Source: an uncultured Paracoccaceae bacterium
Lineage (GTDB): Bacteria > Pseudomonadota > Alphaproteobacteria > Rhodobacterales > Rhodobacteraceae
DNA length: 64,000 bases
Assembly (NCBI GenBank): GCA_943787985.1
Contig: CALSOO010000005.1
Span: 248,001 to 312,000 of the forward strand
Direction of reading: 5' to 3'
A program made the position numbers and the translations under genes. Under the pieces are notes generated by a model, which ran no database searches, was not told where the DNA came from, and saw only the letters and a list, made by a program, of their open reading frames with translations. Of the stretch, positions 47,985-57,294 are shown piece after piece (within the stretch, counting starts at the first letter, position 1; the number at the start of each line of letters is the position of its first letter).

Positions 47985-48812
47985 ATGTCTAACGCACAGC
48001 TTGAAACAGCAATCGAAGCCGCATGGGAGGCCCGTGATACGATCACGCCGGCCACAACAGGCGAAACGCGTGATGCGATCATGGAAACGCTGAACGCGCT
48101 GGATGGTGGCGGTTTACGCGTGGCCGAGCGCCGCGAGAACGGCGACTGGCATGTAAACCAGTGGGCCAAAAAGGCCGTGTTGTTGGGTTTCCGCCTGAAA
48201 GACATGGAAATGCAATCCGGCGGCCCGCAGGGTGTCAGCTGGTATGACAAAGTCGACAGCAAGTTTTTGGGCTGGGGCGAAAACGAATGGGGCGCTGCAG
48301 GCTTTCGCGCAGTCCCGGGCGCCATTGCACGCAAATCCGCATATATCGCACCGGGTGTTGTGTTGATGCCGTCATTTGTGAACTTGGGCGCTTATGTCGA
48401 TACAGGCACGATGGTGGACACATGGGCCTCTGTTGGGTCCTGCGCCCAAATCGGCAAAAACGTGCACTTGTCTGGGGGTGTCGGCATCGGTGGCGTTCTT
48501 GAGCCCATGCAAGCGGGTCCGACAATCATCGAAGACAACTGCTTTATCGGAGCCCGCTCCGAAGTTGTTGAAGGCGTTATCGTACGCGAAGGTTCTGTTT
48601 TGGGCATGGGCGTCTACATCGGCCAATCCACCAAAATCGTAGACCGCGAAACCGGCGAATTCACGTATGGTGAAGTGCCCGCAGGATCCGTTGTTGTGTC
48701 AGGCTCCTTGCCGTCCAAGAACGGCGTCAGCCTGTATTGCGCAGTTATCGTGAAGAAAGTGGACGCCCAAACGCGGTCCAAAACGTCTATCAACGAGTTG
48801 TTGCGTGACTGA
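47985..48812 (+). CDS. dapD: Tetrahydrodipicolinate N-succinyltransferase
   Basis: 275 residues from the ATG at 47985-47987 ([18 protein letters not shown]), preceded by GGGAGAGA; an earlier in-frame ATG has no ribosome site. Left-handed beta-helix hexapeptides in the middle and C-terminal half ([32 protein letters not shown]). Transfers succinate in the DAP/lysine pathway; dapE lies 3.3 kb downstream. Confidence 0.95.
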   Translation: MSNAQLETAIEAAWEARDTITPATTGETRDAIMETLNALDGGGLRVAERRENGDWHVNQWAKKAVLLGFRLKDMEMQSGGPQGVSWYDKVDSKFLGWGENEWGAAGFRAVPGAIARKSAYIAPGVVLMPSFVNLGAYVDTGTMVDTWASVGSCAQIGKNVHLSGGVGIGGVLEPMQAGPTIIEDNCFIGARSEVVEGVIVREGSVLGMGVYIGQSTKIVDRETGEFTYGEVPAGSVVVSGSLPSKNGVSLYCAVIVKKVDAQTRSKTSINELLRD

Positions 48813-49146
48813 TACCCCCAAGAAAACAAAGAAACCCAGCCGCCAGCAGGTTTTTACCCTGCTGGTGGAAATAGGGCGTAAGGACGGTGATGGCTTGCCG
48901 CCCAAAGCAACTGGTGCGGCTTTGATGTGCTTTGCCAGCGGCATTGACGAAGGCGAAGCCGTTCGCGAAACCGTTGCAATCCTCAAGCAAGCCGACACGG
49001 CTCCGCTGGATGTCACGGGATACGGCACCTTGGCCGAACGCGAGGCCGAAGGGCACGAAATTGACGAAGAAGAACGCCAGTTGATGCAGCGCGCCCTTGA
49101 TGAGAATTCGGTGATTGTCGCGCAAATGACTCCGTTTTTCGACTAG
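48805..49146 (+). CDS. Hypothetical protein, overlaps dapD stop
   Basis: 113 residues from a GTG at 48805, overlapping the dapD end by 8 bp, so translation is probably coupled. Lys-rich N-terminus ([20 protein letters not shown]), acidic C-terminal half ([20 protein letters not shown]). No signal peptide, no helix long enough for a membrane span, no family recognised. Stop is 17 bp from the convergent Hint-gene stop. Confidence 0.65.
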   Translation: MTDTPKKTKKPSRQQVFTLLVEIGRKDGDGLPPKATGAALMCFASGIDEGEAVRETVAILKQADTAPLDVTGYGTLAEREAEGHEIDEEERQLMQRALDENSVIVAQMTPFFD

Positions 49147-49162
49147 GAGGATTGGTGCAAGC

Positions 49163-50257
49163 CTAAGCTGCGCGCTGATCCACCAACATTACAGCTTCAT
49201 AGGACCGTAAGACCGAAAATACAGGTTGCGCATGTTCCGGCAGGCTGTTGCGACTGGCATCTGCCAAGACACTCGCCCCAAGATCAACAGGCTTACGCCG
49301 CAGTCGTCCCACGTACAGGCTTTCAATGGATGACCCTGCCGCGTTAATTTCCTCATGTTCGGGCAGCAGCAACTGGGTGTACTGTACAATCGGCTCTGCC
49401 GCTTCATAAAACGCAGCGTATCCGTTCACCAGATGTCGTGCTGGCACCAAAACGGCTTCTTGCCCAAAGTTATATTCAACCTCGGACCCCCGAATGATCA
49501 GCCGTTGATCCGGTGCTGCAATAATATCTTGTTGCAGCCCAAAGTACGGAGCACGCAACCGGATGGGCCGGAAACTGCCCAGCGCAGGAACCGTGCGCGT
49601 CACTTGATGCAAAACGGGAACAACGCCCGAGCTTTGCGAGATCACAGTATCTCCCCGCATCAAACGCGACACCGGACGAAAACCATACGGGGTCGCGATA
49701 GGAGTATCACAGCTTAAAGTGGGGCTAGGGCCAATCGGCTCGATCTCGTCCGACACCGCTGCAAAAACGACATCTGTCGAAAAGTCGCGCGGCCCATGTC
49801 CCAGAATAACCTGCCTCAAATCATGCGCGGACAATGGCTTGGGGTCTGTGACGGTGACGGACTGGAATGTTGCCTCTTCGGGGCGTTCCAACGAGAATCG
49901 CCCCCACCCGGCAGGCGCGTCCCATGCATAGGTGATGCGGACAACATCTGTCCGCCCTGACCCTTTCCAGCTTTGGGCAGCATGTGCCACTTCGGATTGG
50001 TCGGTGTACACCATCGCGATGCCGCCGCCGGGAATCGCTTGGAGGCTAAATGCCCGCTCCCACGGGTGAGTTTTTTTAAAACCGAAAAGCACTTGCGGAC
50101 GACCATTGGGCGACATCCGCGTTTCAACCATCAACGTGCCGCGCGGCATCACAGACTCTTCGTTCAGACTGACCTGCGCGACATCACAACGGTCAAGGCC
50201 AAGACCATTGACCGAAAACCGTCCCTCTTGATGATCAGTGATGCCAATCCAGGTCAT
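49163..50257 (-). CDS. Hint-domain protein with N-terminal beta domain
   Basis: 364 residues. Residues about 1-170 are beta-rich and unassigned (GITDHQEGRFSVNGLGLDRC, then GFKKTHPWERAFSLQAIPGG), possibly a lectin-like domain. From about 182 a Hint_2 domain starts at LSCDTPIATPYGFRPVSRLMRGDTVI, with QDIIAAPDQRLIIRG and a degenerate LLLPEHEEINAAGSSIESLYVG in place of FDRHEVVxxxGLxxESxxPG. The missing C-terminal His-Asn means no splicing. Exported proteins of this kind are common in Roseobacter; function unknown. It is 6 bp from the next gene on the same strand, which also carries a Hint domain. Confidence 0.75.
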   Translation of the reverse strand: MTWIGITDHQEGRFSVNGLGLDRCDVAQVSLNEESVMPRGTLMVETRMSPNGRPQVLFGFKKTHPWERAFSLQAIPGGGIAMVYTDQSEVAHAAQSWKGSGRTDVVRITYAWDAPAGWGRFSLERPEEATFQSVTVTDPKPLSAHDLRQVILGHGPRDFSTDVVFAAVSDEIEPIGPSPTLSCDTPIATPYGFRPVSRLMRGDTVISQSSGVVPVLHQVTRTVPALGSFRPIRLRAPYFGLQQDIIAAPDQRLIIRGSEVEYNFGQEAVLVPARHLVNGYAAFYEAAEPIVQYTQLLLPEHEEINAAGSSIESLYVGRLRRKPVDLGASVLADASRNSLPEHAQPVFSVLRSYEAVMLVDQRAA

Positions 50258-50263
50258 GCAGTG

Positions 50264-51838
50264 TCAGGCAACCTTTTGGGCTTTGGCCAGCAGCGTGGCT
50301 TCGTAATGCTTGAGCACACGGCGGGCTGCGGGACTATATCCAAGACCCGTTTCAGGGTCTATTTCAGGGAAAAGAGTGCAAATCTCTTTGATGATTGCGG
50401 GTTCAAAGCTTTTGGTGGTTTGGGGGCCGGGCAGGAAGCTCTCTGTGGCCAATCCCTCGGAGTACACCACTTGGTGGCGGTCAAACATCACGTGAACATA
50501 CGTCACGTCCCCTCCAACCTGCCGTGTTACGGAACGGTCGTTGACCAAGTCCTTGGCTGCCACCAGCACTTCTCGCTCTCCAAAAAGCAACTCCGCAAGG
50601 TTGTCTTTGATCAACACACGGTGCTCTGGAGAGACCCTGATCTCCCGATGGGTCCCGAACGTGTTGGCGCGAATGCAAATGGGCGCAAAATTGTCTTGGG
50701 CCGGGACAGTCCGCGAGCCGATCCAGCGTACCGGCTGCATGCCCTCATCCCGTGTCATGACCAGATCGCCCAACGCAAGGTTTTGCACCTCGCGTTCACC
50801 TTCCAGCGTGGAAATCATGGTCCCTTCCACAAAACACGGGATGGAATTGACGTTCACAAAACCGGTGTCTTCGTTTGTCCCGTTGTCGACCGTATACGTG
50901 AAATTGAACTCTTCGGTATCCCCATCGCCAACGATGTTGATCGTGCCATCCGCGTTCAGCATGATGGTCTGGCCAGTGTTCAACGTAACCGGAACCCCGG
51001 CTGTTACCGCCTGCCCGTTTAAATGGGTGATGGTCAGCGTACCACCACCCCCGTTGATATCGTTCGCCAAGACATCCAGATCAACAGATCCGTTCGGATA
51101 CAAATCAGTGGAATCTGTTTGTGCGATGACTTCGGTTTGCACCGAATCCGCCGCAATCAGCAGGTTTGAATCATATTGACTGTCCGTCACATCCGCGATG
51201 GCAATCCGGATGGAGTTCACCACTCCGGAGTTCACAGGAATGGTCAGTGTCATGGTGACCGTAAAGCCATCCATTTCTGTGTTGTAGTCGTCGATAGTGT
51301 TATTGACGTACAGGTTTTCGTTGTTGCCGCTGTTAATGTTGCCCGGGTCGGTTTCGCCGTTGCCAACAGACATTGGAACCAATGTTCCGTTGATCCAGAC
51401 GCCTACGAAATCCTGATACAAAGAATCTTGGTATTCAGGGTATTCCTCGGAGGAAAAGACGAACTGCATCGTCATCAAGTCACCGGTCGGAATGAAATCG
51501 ACGTCGAGGAATGCTGCATCATACGTCCGTGCGCCCGCGGCCGTATTGAATTGCGCGAAGTTGTTGATACCTGAGGTATTGGTCGTCGTGTTTGTGGACT
51601 GGTTGGCTTGACCATTGGAGTTGGTAAAGTCATCTGCGTCACCTGTGGACAGGATGATGCCACTGTCACCCGGTGTCACGCCCGGTGAAACGCTGTCTCC
51701 GTTCGAGTAAATTCCGGATGAGTCATTGTCGCCGTAAAACGTTGCACCCGTAACGGTCGCGCCATCCCCAAAGATGTTCTGCGCCATCTGCGTTGCAGTC
51801 GCGTTTGTGTTAATCGGAAGTTCCGATGCTGCTACCAT
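50264..51838 (-). CDS. Choice-of-anchor L protein with Hint domain
   Basis: 524 residues. N-terminal choice-of-anchor L domain (about 1-240; TQMAQNIFGDGATVTGATFY and MQFVFSSEEYPEYQDSLYQD with an acidic cluster), a bacterial Ig/cadherin-like middle (about 245-330; LDVLANDINGGGGTLTITHL), and a Hint_2 domain from Cys near 335 (PCFVEGTMISTLEGEREVQN, then RHQVVYSEGLATESFLPG). Acidic, no Sec signal visible; predicted secreted adhesin or matrix protein that depends on a type I route. The Hint part may be autoproteolytic. First in a two-gene unit with the 49163 gene. Confidence 0.8.
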   Translation of the reverse strand: MVAASELPINTNATATQMAQNIFGDGATVTGATFYGDNDSSGIYSNGDSVSPGVTPGDSGIILSTGDADDFTNSNGQANQSTNTTTNTSGINNFAQFNTAAGARTYDAAFLDVDFIPTGDLMTMQFVFSSEEYPEYQDSLYQDFVGVWINGTLVPMSVGNGETDPGNINSGNNENLYVNNTIDDYNTEMDGFTVTMTLTIPVNSGVVNSIRIAIADVTDSQYDSNLLIAADSVQTEVIAQTDSTDLYPNGSVDLDVLANDINGGGGTLTITHLNGQAVTAGVPVTLNTGQTIMLNADGTINIVGDGDTEEFNFTYTVDNGTNEDTGFVNVNSIPCFVEGTMISTLEGEREVQNLALGDLVMTRDEGMQPVRWIGSRTVPAQDNFAPICIRANTFGTHREIRVSPEHRVLIKDNLAELLFGEREVLVAAKDLVNDRSVTRQVGGDVTYVHVMFDRHQVVYSEGLATESFLPGPQTTKSFEPAIIKEICTLFPEIDPETGLGYSPAARRVLKHYEATLLAKAQKVA

Positions 51839-51881
51839 GTCTCTGCCTCACCCAAGTTTTGAGACAGAACAGCCAACAGCC

Positions 51882-51902
51882 CACAGGTTTTCCTGTGTTT
51901 TT
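51882..51902 (+). terminator. Hairpin with T-tract, orphan terminator-like element
   Basis: CACAGG/TTTT loop/CCTGTG stem (51882-51897) followed by TTTTT (51898-51902) on the plus strand. No plus-strand gene precedes it within 2.7 kb; the nearest ends at 49146. Read on the minus strand it lies 44 bp before the start of the choice-of-anchor gene, so it may act as a leader hairpin or block antisense transcription. Confidence 0.5.
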
Positions 51903-52090
51903 ACACGTACATCGTTGGTACGAAGGACCGCTCATTGACGATCTTACTGCTCGGTGCCCTGCCTCGGGTCATTTATTAATGAATGATTAACACGTAAGCC
52001 GAGCAATTGGGAATCATTTTGATGAAAGAGCCCCTTGGCATCGCGCCATTTTCGCCACATTCCTAGGAGACCCAATGAACAGGAGCCATT

Positions 52091-53236
52091 ATGTCAGGTA
52101 TTGATCCCGCCCAACTCACCGCAGAATTGGTGAAGTGCCCGTCTGTCACCCCAGCCGATGCAGGCGCTTTGGACATTCTAGCGACCCTTCTGGGAGAGGC
52201 GGGTTTTGAGTTGGCGTGGGCTGATCGCGGTGGCATTCGCAATCTTTTCGCCCGTTGGGGCAACAAGGGGCACCCGCGGACCTTTGGCTTTAACGGCCAC
52301 ACAGATGTTGTGCCTATCGGGGATGAGGCGGATTGGACAATGCCTCCTTTTGGCGCCCGGATCAAAGACGGTGTGATGTATGGCCGTGGCACAACCGACA
52401 TGAAGTCAGGCGTTGCAGCCTTTGCCGCCGCTGCTGTTGATTTTGTCAAAGACACACCGCCCGATGGTGCGGTCATCCTCACAATCACGGGCGACGAGGA
52501 AGGAGACGCGATCGACGGGACCACCGCATTGCTCGAACATATGGACAAAACCGGTGAACAGATGAGCGTGTGCCTTGTCGGCGAACCCACCTGCCCCAAC
52601 CAGATGGGGGAAATGATCAAGATCGGGCGCCGTGGCTCCCTCACTGCCTTTTTCACCGTCACTGGCAAGCAAGGGCATTCCGCCTATCCGCACCGCGCAA
52701 ACAACCCGTTGCCGGCAATGGCACGCCTGATGGACCGCCTTGCCAGCCATGAGCTGGACCAAGGCACCGACCATTTCGATGCCTCGACCCTCGCCATCGT
52801 CACAATCGATACAGGCAATCCAGCCACCAATGTGATTCCCGCGCAAGCTGCTGCAACTGTGAACATTCGCTTCAACGACAAACACTCTGGCGACAGCCTC
52901 ACGGCTTGGTTGCAATCCCAAGTCGATGCCGTGGCCAGCGACTACAACATTCAAATCGACATGCGCGTGAAGGTTTCAGGTGAAAGTTTCATCACGCCGC
53001 CGGGCGCATTGTCAGACTTGGTCAGTGCTGCCGTTCAGGCCGAGACAAACATCGTTCCGGAGTTGAGCACAACGGGCGGCACTTCTGATGCGCGCTTTGT
53101 CAAAGCCCATTGTCCTGTTGTTGAGTTCGGTTTGGTTGGACTGTCCATGCATCAGGTAGACGAGCATGTTGAGGTGGCCCATATTCACCAACTCAAGTCG
53201 ATCTACACGCGCATCCTCAGAGACTATTTTGCATGA
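52091..53236 (+). CDS. dapE: Succinyl-diaminopimelate desuccinylase
   Basis: 381 residues, M20 zinc peptidase family. Metal ligands and catalytic residues: FNGHTDVVP (His near 69), [10 protein letters not shown] (Asp near 102), TGDEEGDA (Glu pair near 136) and the C-terminal His in [11 protein letters not shown]. Removes succinate from N-succinyl-LL-DAP. Followed by two genes that overlap by 4 bp each, so the three are co-transcribed. Confidence 0.95.
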   Translation: MSGIDPAQLTAELVKCPSVTPADAGALDILATLLGEAGFELAWADRGGIRNLFARWGNKGHPRTFGFNGHTDVVPIGDEADWTMPPFGARIKDGVMYGRGTTDMKSGVAAFAAAAVDFVKDTPPDGAVILTITGDEEGDAIDGTTALLEHMDKTGEQMSVCLVGEPTCPNQMGEMIKIGRRGSLTAFFTVTGKQGHSAYPHRANNPLPAMARLMDRLASHELDQGTDHFDASTLAIVTIDTGNPATNVIPAQAAATVNIRFNDKHSGDSLTAWLQSQVDAVASDYNIQIDMRVKVSGESFITPPGALSDLVSAAVQAETNIVPELSTTGGTSDARFVKAHCPVVEFGLVGLSMHQVDEHVEVAHIHQLKSIYTRILRDYFA

Positions 53237-53655
53237 GCGTTTCTGTTGCCCCCACGACAGATATTGCCACGTGCCTCGCCTTGCGCCGCGTTGTTTTTAT
53301 CGAGGAACAGAGCGTCCCCGAAGTTGAGGAAGTTGACGGCCTTGATGGTGAAGCGCTGCATATACTTGCTGTCGCGGATGGGCGTGCCGTGGGGTGTGCC
53401 CGCATTTTGCTCAAGGCAAACACTGCCAAGATCGGGCGCGTGTGCGTGTTGCAAGACATGCGCGGCGCTGGCCTTGGGGCGCAAATCATTGCGGGCTGTT
53501 TGGACGCTGCAAAAACGCAGCTGGGCGCGCAAAAGGCCTTTTTAGGCTCACAAACCCACGCAATCGGGTTTTATGAAAAGCTCGGCTTTCACGCGTTTGG
53601 CCCTGAATACGACGATGCAGGCATTCCCCACCGCGACATGGAGATTACCCTGTGA
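53233..53655 (+). CDS. GNAT-family acetyltransferase
   Basis: 140 residues with ATGA overlap after dapE. GNAT fold: [21 protein letters not shown] at the start (ElaA/YjaB-like), then [34 protein letters not shown], the acetyl-CoA loop RGAGLG near 75-80, and FYEKLGF. Acceptor is unknown. A GTGA overlap joins it to the next gene. Confidence 0.85.
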   Translation: MSVSVAPTTDIATCLALRRVVFIEEQSVPEVEEVDGLDGEALHILAVADGRAVGCARILLKANTAKIGRVCVLQDMRGAGLGAQIIAGCLDAAKTQLGAQKAFLGSQTHAIGFYEKLGFHAFGPEYDDAGIPHRDMEITL

Positions 53656-54254
53656 TCCGCCAGACTTTGGTCGTGATGGTCAAGGAGCCGCGCGCGGGTC
53701 GCGTCAAAACCCGCCTTGGTCGGGACATCGGGATGACAACGGCCGCATGGTGGTTTCGTCATCAAGTCAAACGCCTGTTGCGTCGCATCCAAGACCCGCG
53801 TTGGGATGTCGTTCTGGCTGTCTCACCTGACCGCGATGGCATAACCAGCTCTGTTTGGCCCGCCCATTTTCGGCGCATGCCTCAAGGGCAGGGTGACCTC
53901 GGGGACCGCATGGCCAAAGCTTTGCGATACAATGCCCCCGGTCCAGTGTGTGTGATTGGTGCGGATATTCCTGATGTGGGTCGACAGAACATTGCCAAAG
54001 CCTTTGAGCAGTTGGGGTCGCATGACGCTGTGTTTGGTCCGGCACCGGACGGGGGCTATTGGCTGGTTGGCCTGAAACACACGAACCCTTTGCCCGGTCA
54101 CATTTTCCAGGATGTACGGTGGTCGACTCAACATGCACTTATGGACACCAAAGCCTCTCTCAAAGGCTTGCGGATCGCGCATTGCGACACTCTGCGTGAT
54201 GTGGACACGGTGCACGATTTACCCATGACGCCGCGACAGGGCCGTGATAGCTGA
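53652..54254 (+). CDS. TIGR04282 / DUF2064 nucleotidyl- or glycosyl-transferase-like protein
   Basis: 200 residues from a GTG overlapping the GNAT stop. N-terminal VVMVKEPRAGRVKTRLGRDIGMTTAAWW (the KxPxxGxVKTRL motif), followed by VCVIGADIPDVGRQNIAKAF and FGPAPDGGYWLVGL, typical of this family of Rossmann-type transferases. Substrate unknown. Followed at 6 bp by rnr. Confidence 0.85.
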   Translation: MIRQTLVVMVKEPRAGRVKTRLGRDIGMTTAAWWFRHQVKRLLRRIQDPRWDVVLAVSPDRDGITSSVWPAHFRRMPQGQGDLGDRMAKALRYNAPGPVCVIGADIPDVGRQNIAKAFEQLGSHDAVFGPAPDGGYWLVGLKHTNPLPGHIFQDVRWSTQHALMDTKASLKGLRIAHCDTLRDVDTVHDLPMTPRQGRDS

Positions 54255-54260
54255 CGTGGC

Positions 54261-56522
54261 ATGACACGCATCCCCACAAAGCCCGAGATCCTTGACTGGA
54301 TCGCCGCCAATCCAACGCTCACCTCCAAACGCGACATTTCCAAAGCGTTCGGGATCAAAGGTGCTGCGCGCATTGATCTGAAACGCCTGCTCAAAGAGCT
54401 GGAAAGCGAAGGTCATCTGGAGAAGCGCAAAAAGACCTATGGCGACCCTGATCGCTTGCCGCCCGTCAGCGTTTTGCTGGTCACGGGGCCCGACAACAAC
54501 GGTGACTTGTTCGCAAAGCCGATGGAATGGCACGGCGAGGGCAATGAACCATCTGTTTTGGTCATCACGCGCGCGTCTGACCCCGCTTTGGGCGAAGGGG
54601 ATCGCATTCTGGCGCGCCTCAGCGAAGTCAAAGACGAAAAGCATGCCTATGAGGGTCGATTGATCCGCCGTATCGGCACCAATCCACAGCGCGTTCTGGG
54701 TGTTTACCGCGTCCGTTCAGAGGGGGGACGCATCACCCCTATCGACAAGGGTCAAGGTCAGGAATGGATCGTTGTCGCAGGCGCCAGCAACGGTGCCAAA
54801 GACGGGGAGTTGGTTGAAGCAGAGCAAGCCGGACCAAAAGGGCGCATGGGGCTGCCGTTGGCACGGATTGTGGAACGTTTGGGCGATCCAAGCGCGCCAA
54901 AAGCTGTTTCCCTGATCGCGATCCACCAACACGCAATCCCTGACACCTTTCCCGACGAGGTCGTCGCCGAAGCCGACGCACACCAACCCATGGGGCTTGA
55001 GGGTCGTGTGGATTTACGCGACATGCCATTGGTCACGATCGACCCATGGGATGCGCGCGACCACGATGATGCCTGTTTCGCCGAAGCCGACACCAACCCC
55101 GAGAACGCAGGGGGTCACATCCTTTGGGTCGCGATTGCAGACGTGGCAGCCTACGTAACGCCAGGGTCTGAACTTGACCGCGAAGCGCGCAAACGCGGGA
55201 ACTCCACCTACTTCCCCGATCGCGTGGTGCCGATGTTGCCGGATCGCTTGTCAGGTGATTTGTGCTCGTTGCACGAAGGGGTCCCACGTGCCTGTATCGC
55301 CGTTAAAATGATCCTCGATGCTCATGGTCAAAAAATCGCGCATGAATTTGTGCGCGGCCTCATGCGCTCCCCCGCCTCCTTGAATTATGAAGAGGTCCAA
55401 GACGCCATCGACGGCACCCCGAACGAGCGCACGAGCCCTTTGTTAGAGCCTGTTTTGCAGCCCCTCTATGCCGCCTACGCAGCTTTGCTCGAAGCGCGCC
55501 AGTTGCGCCAACCCCTTGAGTTGAACCTGCCAGAACGGCAAATTGTTTTGGGGGATGATGGCATCGTTCAGTCTGTCAATTTCAAGGACCGGCTGGACGC
55601 ACACAAACTCATCGAAGAGTTTATGGTTCTGGCCAATGTCGCCGCTGCGGAAACCCTGATTGCCAAAAAAACGCCGCTGCTGTTCCGGGTGCACGAAGAG
55701 CCATCCACCGATAAGTTGAACGCGTTGCGTGAAACGGCGACCGCCGCCGGCTTGACGCTGGCCAAAGGGCAGGTTCTGAAAACCGCGCACTTGAACCGTT
55801 TGCTCAGTCAGGCCGCTGGCACCGATGATGAAGAGTTGATCAACATCACCACTCTACGCAGCATGACGCAGGCCTATTACGCACCGCACAATTTCGGCCA
55901 CTTCGGATTGGCACTGCAAAGCTATGCGCATTTCACATCACCCATTCGCCGCTACGCAGACCTGATTGTGCACCGTGCATTGGTGGCAGCGCATGGGTGG
56001 GGCGATGACGGGTTGAAGCCTGCGGACATTGAGGACCTCGAAAAGACGGGAACGCATATTTCCGACACGGAACGCCGTTCGATGATGGCAGAGCGGGACA
56101 CCACTGACCGCTACCTGGCCGCATTCTTGTCCGAGCGCGTAGGCGAAGAATTCACAGGCCGGATCAATGGCATCGCGAAGTTCGGAATGTTCGTGAAGCT
56201 CGACGGATCAGGTGCAGACGGGCTTGTGCCCATCCGCTCACTGGGGAATGAATTTTTCCATTTTGATCGCGACGCAGGCACCTTGGTTGGGGCCGACACG
56301 GGCGTCACCTATCAAATCGGGCAGCGCGTTACGGCGAAACTGACCGAAGCGGCACCGGAAACCGGTGGGGTTGCCTTGGAACTTTTGACCGTCGAAGGCG
56401 TTGACGTTCCACGCGGAAGCGGGCGCAGATCGCCTGCTGGACGCTCTCCCAAACGCAAAGCAAGCAACCACAAACGCAAGTCTGACAAACTGGGCCGCAA
56501 GGTGAAACGTACACGAAGTTAA
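54261..56522 (+). CDS. rnr: Ribonuclease R
   Basis: 753 residues: N-terminal winged-helix region, cold-shock domains, RNB catalytic domain with DPWDARDHDDACFAE near 260 (the Asp cluster for two metals), HFTSPIRRYADLIVHRAL near 565, an S1 domain near 630-700, and a Lys/Arg-rich tail typical of RNase R. 3'-5' exoribonuclease that degrades structured RNA. Convergent with the GST gene, stops overlapping. Confidence 0.95.
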   Translation: MTRIPTKPEILDWIAANPTLTSKRDISKAFGIKGAARIDLKRLLKELESEGHLEKRKKTYGDPDRLPPVSVLLVTGPDNNGDLFAKPMEWHGEGNEPSVLVITRASDPALGEGDRILARLSEVKDEKHAYEGRLIRRIGTNPQRVLGVYRVRSEGGRITPIDKGQGQEWIVVAGASNGAKDGELVEAEQAGPKGRMGLPLARIVERLGDPSAPKAVSLIAIHQHAIPDTFPDEVVAEADAHQPMGLEGRVDLRDMPLVTIDPWDARDHDDACFAEADTNPENAGGHILWVAIADVAAYVTPGSELDREARKRGNSTYFPDRVVPMLPDRLSGDLCSLHEGVPRACIAVKMILDAHGQKIAHEFVRGLMRSPASLNYEEVQDAIDGTPNERTSPLLEPVLQPLYAAYAALLEARQLRQPLELNLPERQIVLGDDGIVQSVNFKDRLDAHKLIEEFMVLANVAAAETLIAKKTPLLFRVHEEPSTDKLNALRETATAAGLTLAKGQVLKTAHLNRLLSQAAGTDDEELINITTLRSMTQAYYAPHNFGHFGLALQSYAHFTSPIRRYADLIVHRALVAAHGWGDDGLKPADIEDLEKTGTHISDTERRSMMAERDTTDRYLAAFLSERVGEEFTGRINGIAKFGMFVKLDGSGADGLVPIRSLGNEFFHFDRDAGTLVGADTGVTYQIGQRVTAKLTEAAPETGGVALELLTVEGVDVPRGSGRRSPAGRSPKRKASNHKRKSDKLGRKVKRTRS

Positions 56523-57211
56523 CCCAAAGCAGCGTGAACGCGGTCAACATAGCTGGACAATATGGCGTCTGAATGAACGCGTTGTTTGAGCAGTGTTTCG
56601 GTCGGCGTGCACCGCATGGCAAACAACATTGCACCAACGCTTGCGTCAGCGGCGGTAGGGTGATCACCAAACAAGAACGGTGTTTGGGTCAAGCGTACCG
56701 AGATGGCCTGAAGGTCCGGTTCGAGACGCGCCATGCGCTCTTTTGGGGTCAGGCGTCCCAGGCCTTGGGCTTTCGTGCCTTTCAGGAACGTTTTTCGGAG
56801 CCCGCTTGTGATGACACCGCGCAACAGTTTCGGGATCTGGGCGAAATAGGTATCCCGAATGATGGCCCATGTTTCCGGGTTTTCCCAACGATCTAACGCC
56901 TGATGAAAATACATGTGCTCTTCGGTCATGCGGATGAATGCACGCGCATTGCCTTTTTCCACAGCGGACAACCCCTGCTCCAGGTTAATGTCCTTCTCTT
57001 CAATGTATGTTCGAATGTTGTCGCTATCTCCTATCACGTGTTGCCCGACAACGATGGCTGGCAGTTTTCCTTTGGGGAACTTGCGCGGGTCGTTTGTCTC
57101 TTGCCGTTCCCAAGGGAGTTTGGACAGGTTCAGCAGATATTCTGCCTTGATGCAAAAAGGGCTGGCGCTGGGGCTGCCAAAGAATTCCGGGAACGTCACT
57201 AAGGTGATCAT
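56519..57211 (-). CDS. Glutathione S-transferase family protein
   Basis: 230 residues. N-terminal thioredoxin fold with PFCIKAEYLLNLSKLPWERQ, then KGKLPAIVVGQHVIGDSDNIRTYIEE (the cis-Pro and Ser-Asp glutathione contacts), and an all-helical C-terminus with PTAADASVGAMLFAM. Resembles the metaxin-like/Tom37-type GSTs. Substrate unknown. Divergent from the WYL regulator gene with an 83-bp gap holding a near-perfect 23-bp palindrome. Confidence 0.85.
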   Translation of the reverse strand: MITLVTFPEFFGSPSASPFCIKAEYLLNLSKLPWERQETNDPRKFPKGKLPAIVVGQHVIGDSDNIRTYIEEKDINLEQGLSAVEKGNARAFIRMTEEHMYFHQALDRWENPETWAIIRDTYFAQIPKLLRGVITSGLRKTFLKGTKAQGLGRLTPKERMARLEPDLQAISVRLTQTPFLFGDHPTAADASVGAMLFAMRCTPTETLLKQRVHSDAILSSYVDRVHAALG

Positions 57212-57252
57212 TTGTTTTTCCTTCGTTTGAGTTGCTCCAACTATAGCGGCCT

Positions 57253-57275
57253 ATGCTGTCAATTATTGTCAGCAT
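57253..57275. promoter_or_regulatory. 23-bp near-perfect palindrome in the GST/WYL divergent promoter
   Basis: ATGCTG-T-CAAT-T-ATTG-T-CAGCAT, symmetric at every position except the central T and one T on each side. Centred 31 bp before the WYL ATG and 53 bp before the GST ATG. Size and position fit an operator of the adjacent YafY-type regulator controlling both genes. Confidence 0.6.
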
Positions 57276-57294
57276 GTGATGTAATGGTGAAACC

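Noticed and set aside
49973..51022. 349-residue plus-strand ORF
   Set aside because: Antisense to the two Hint genes, which have clear domains.
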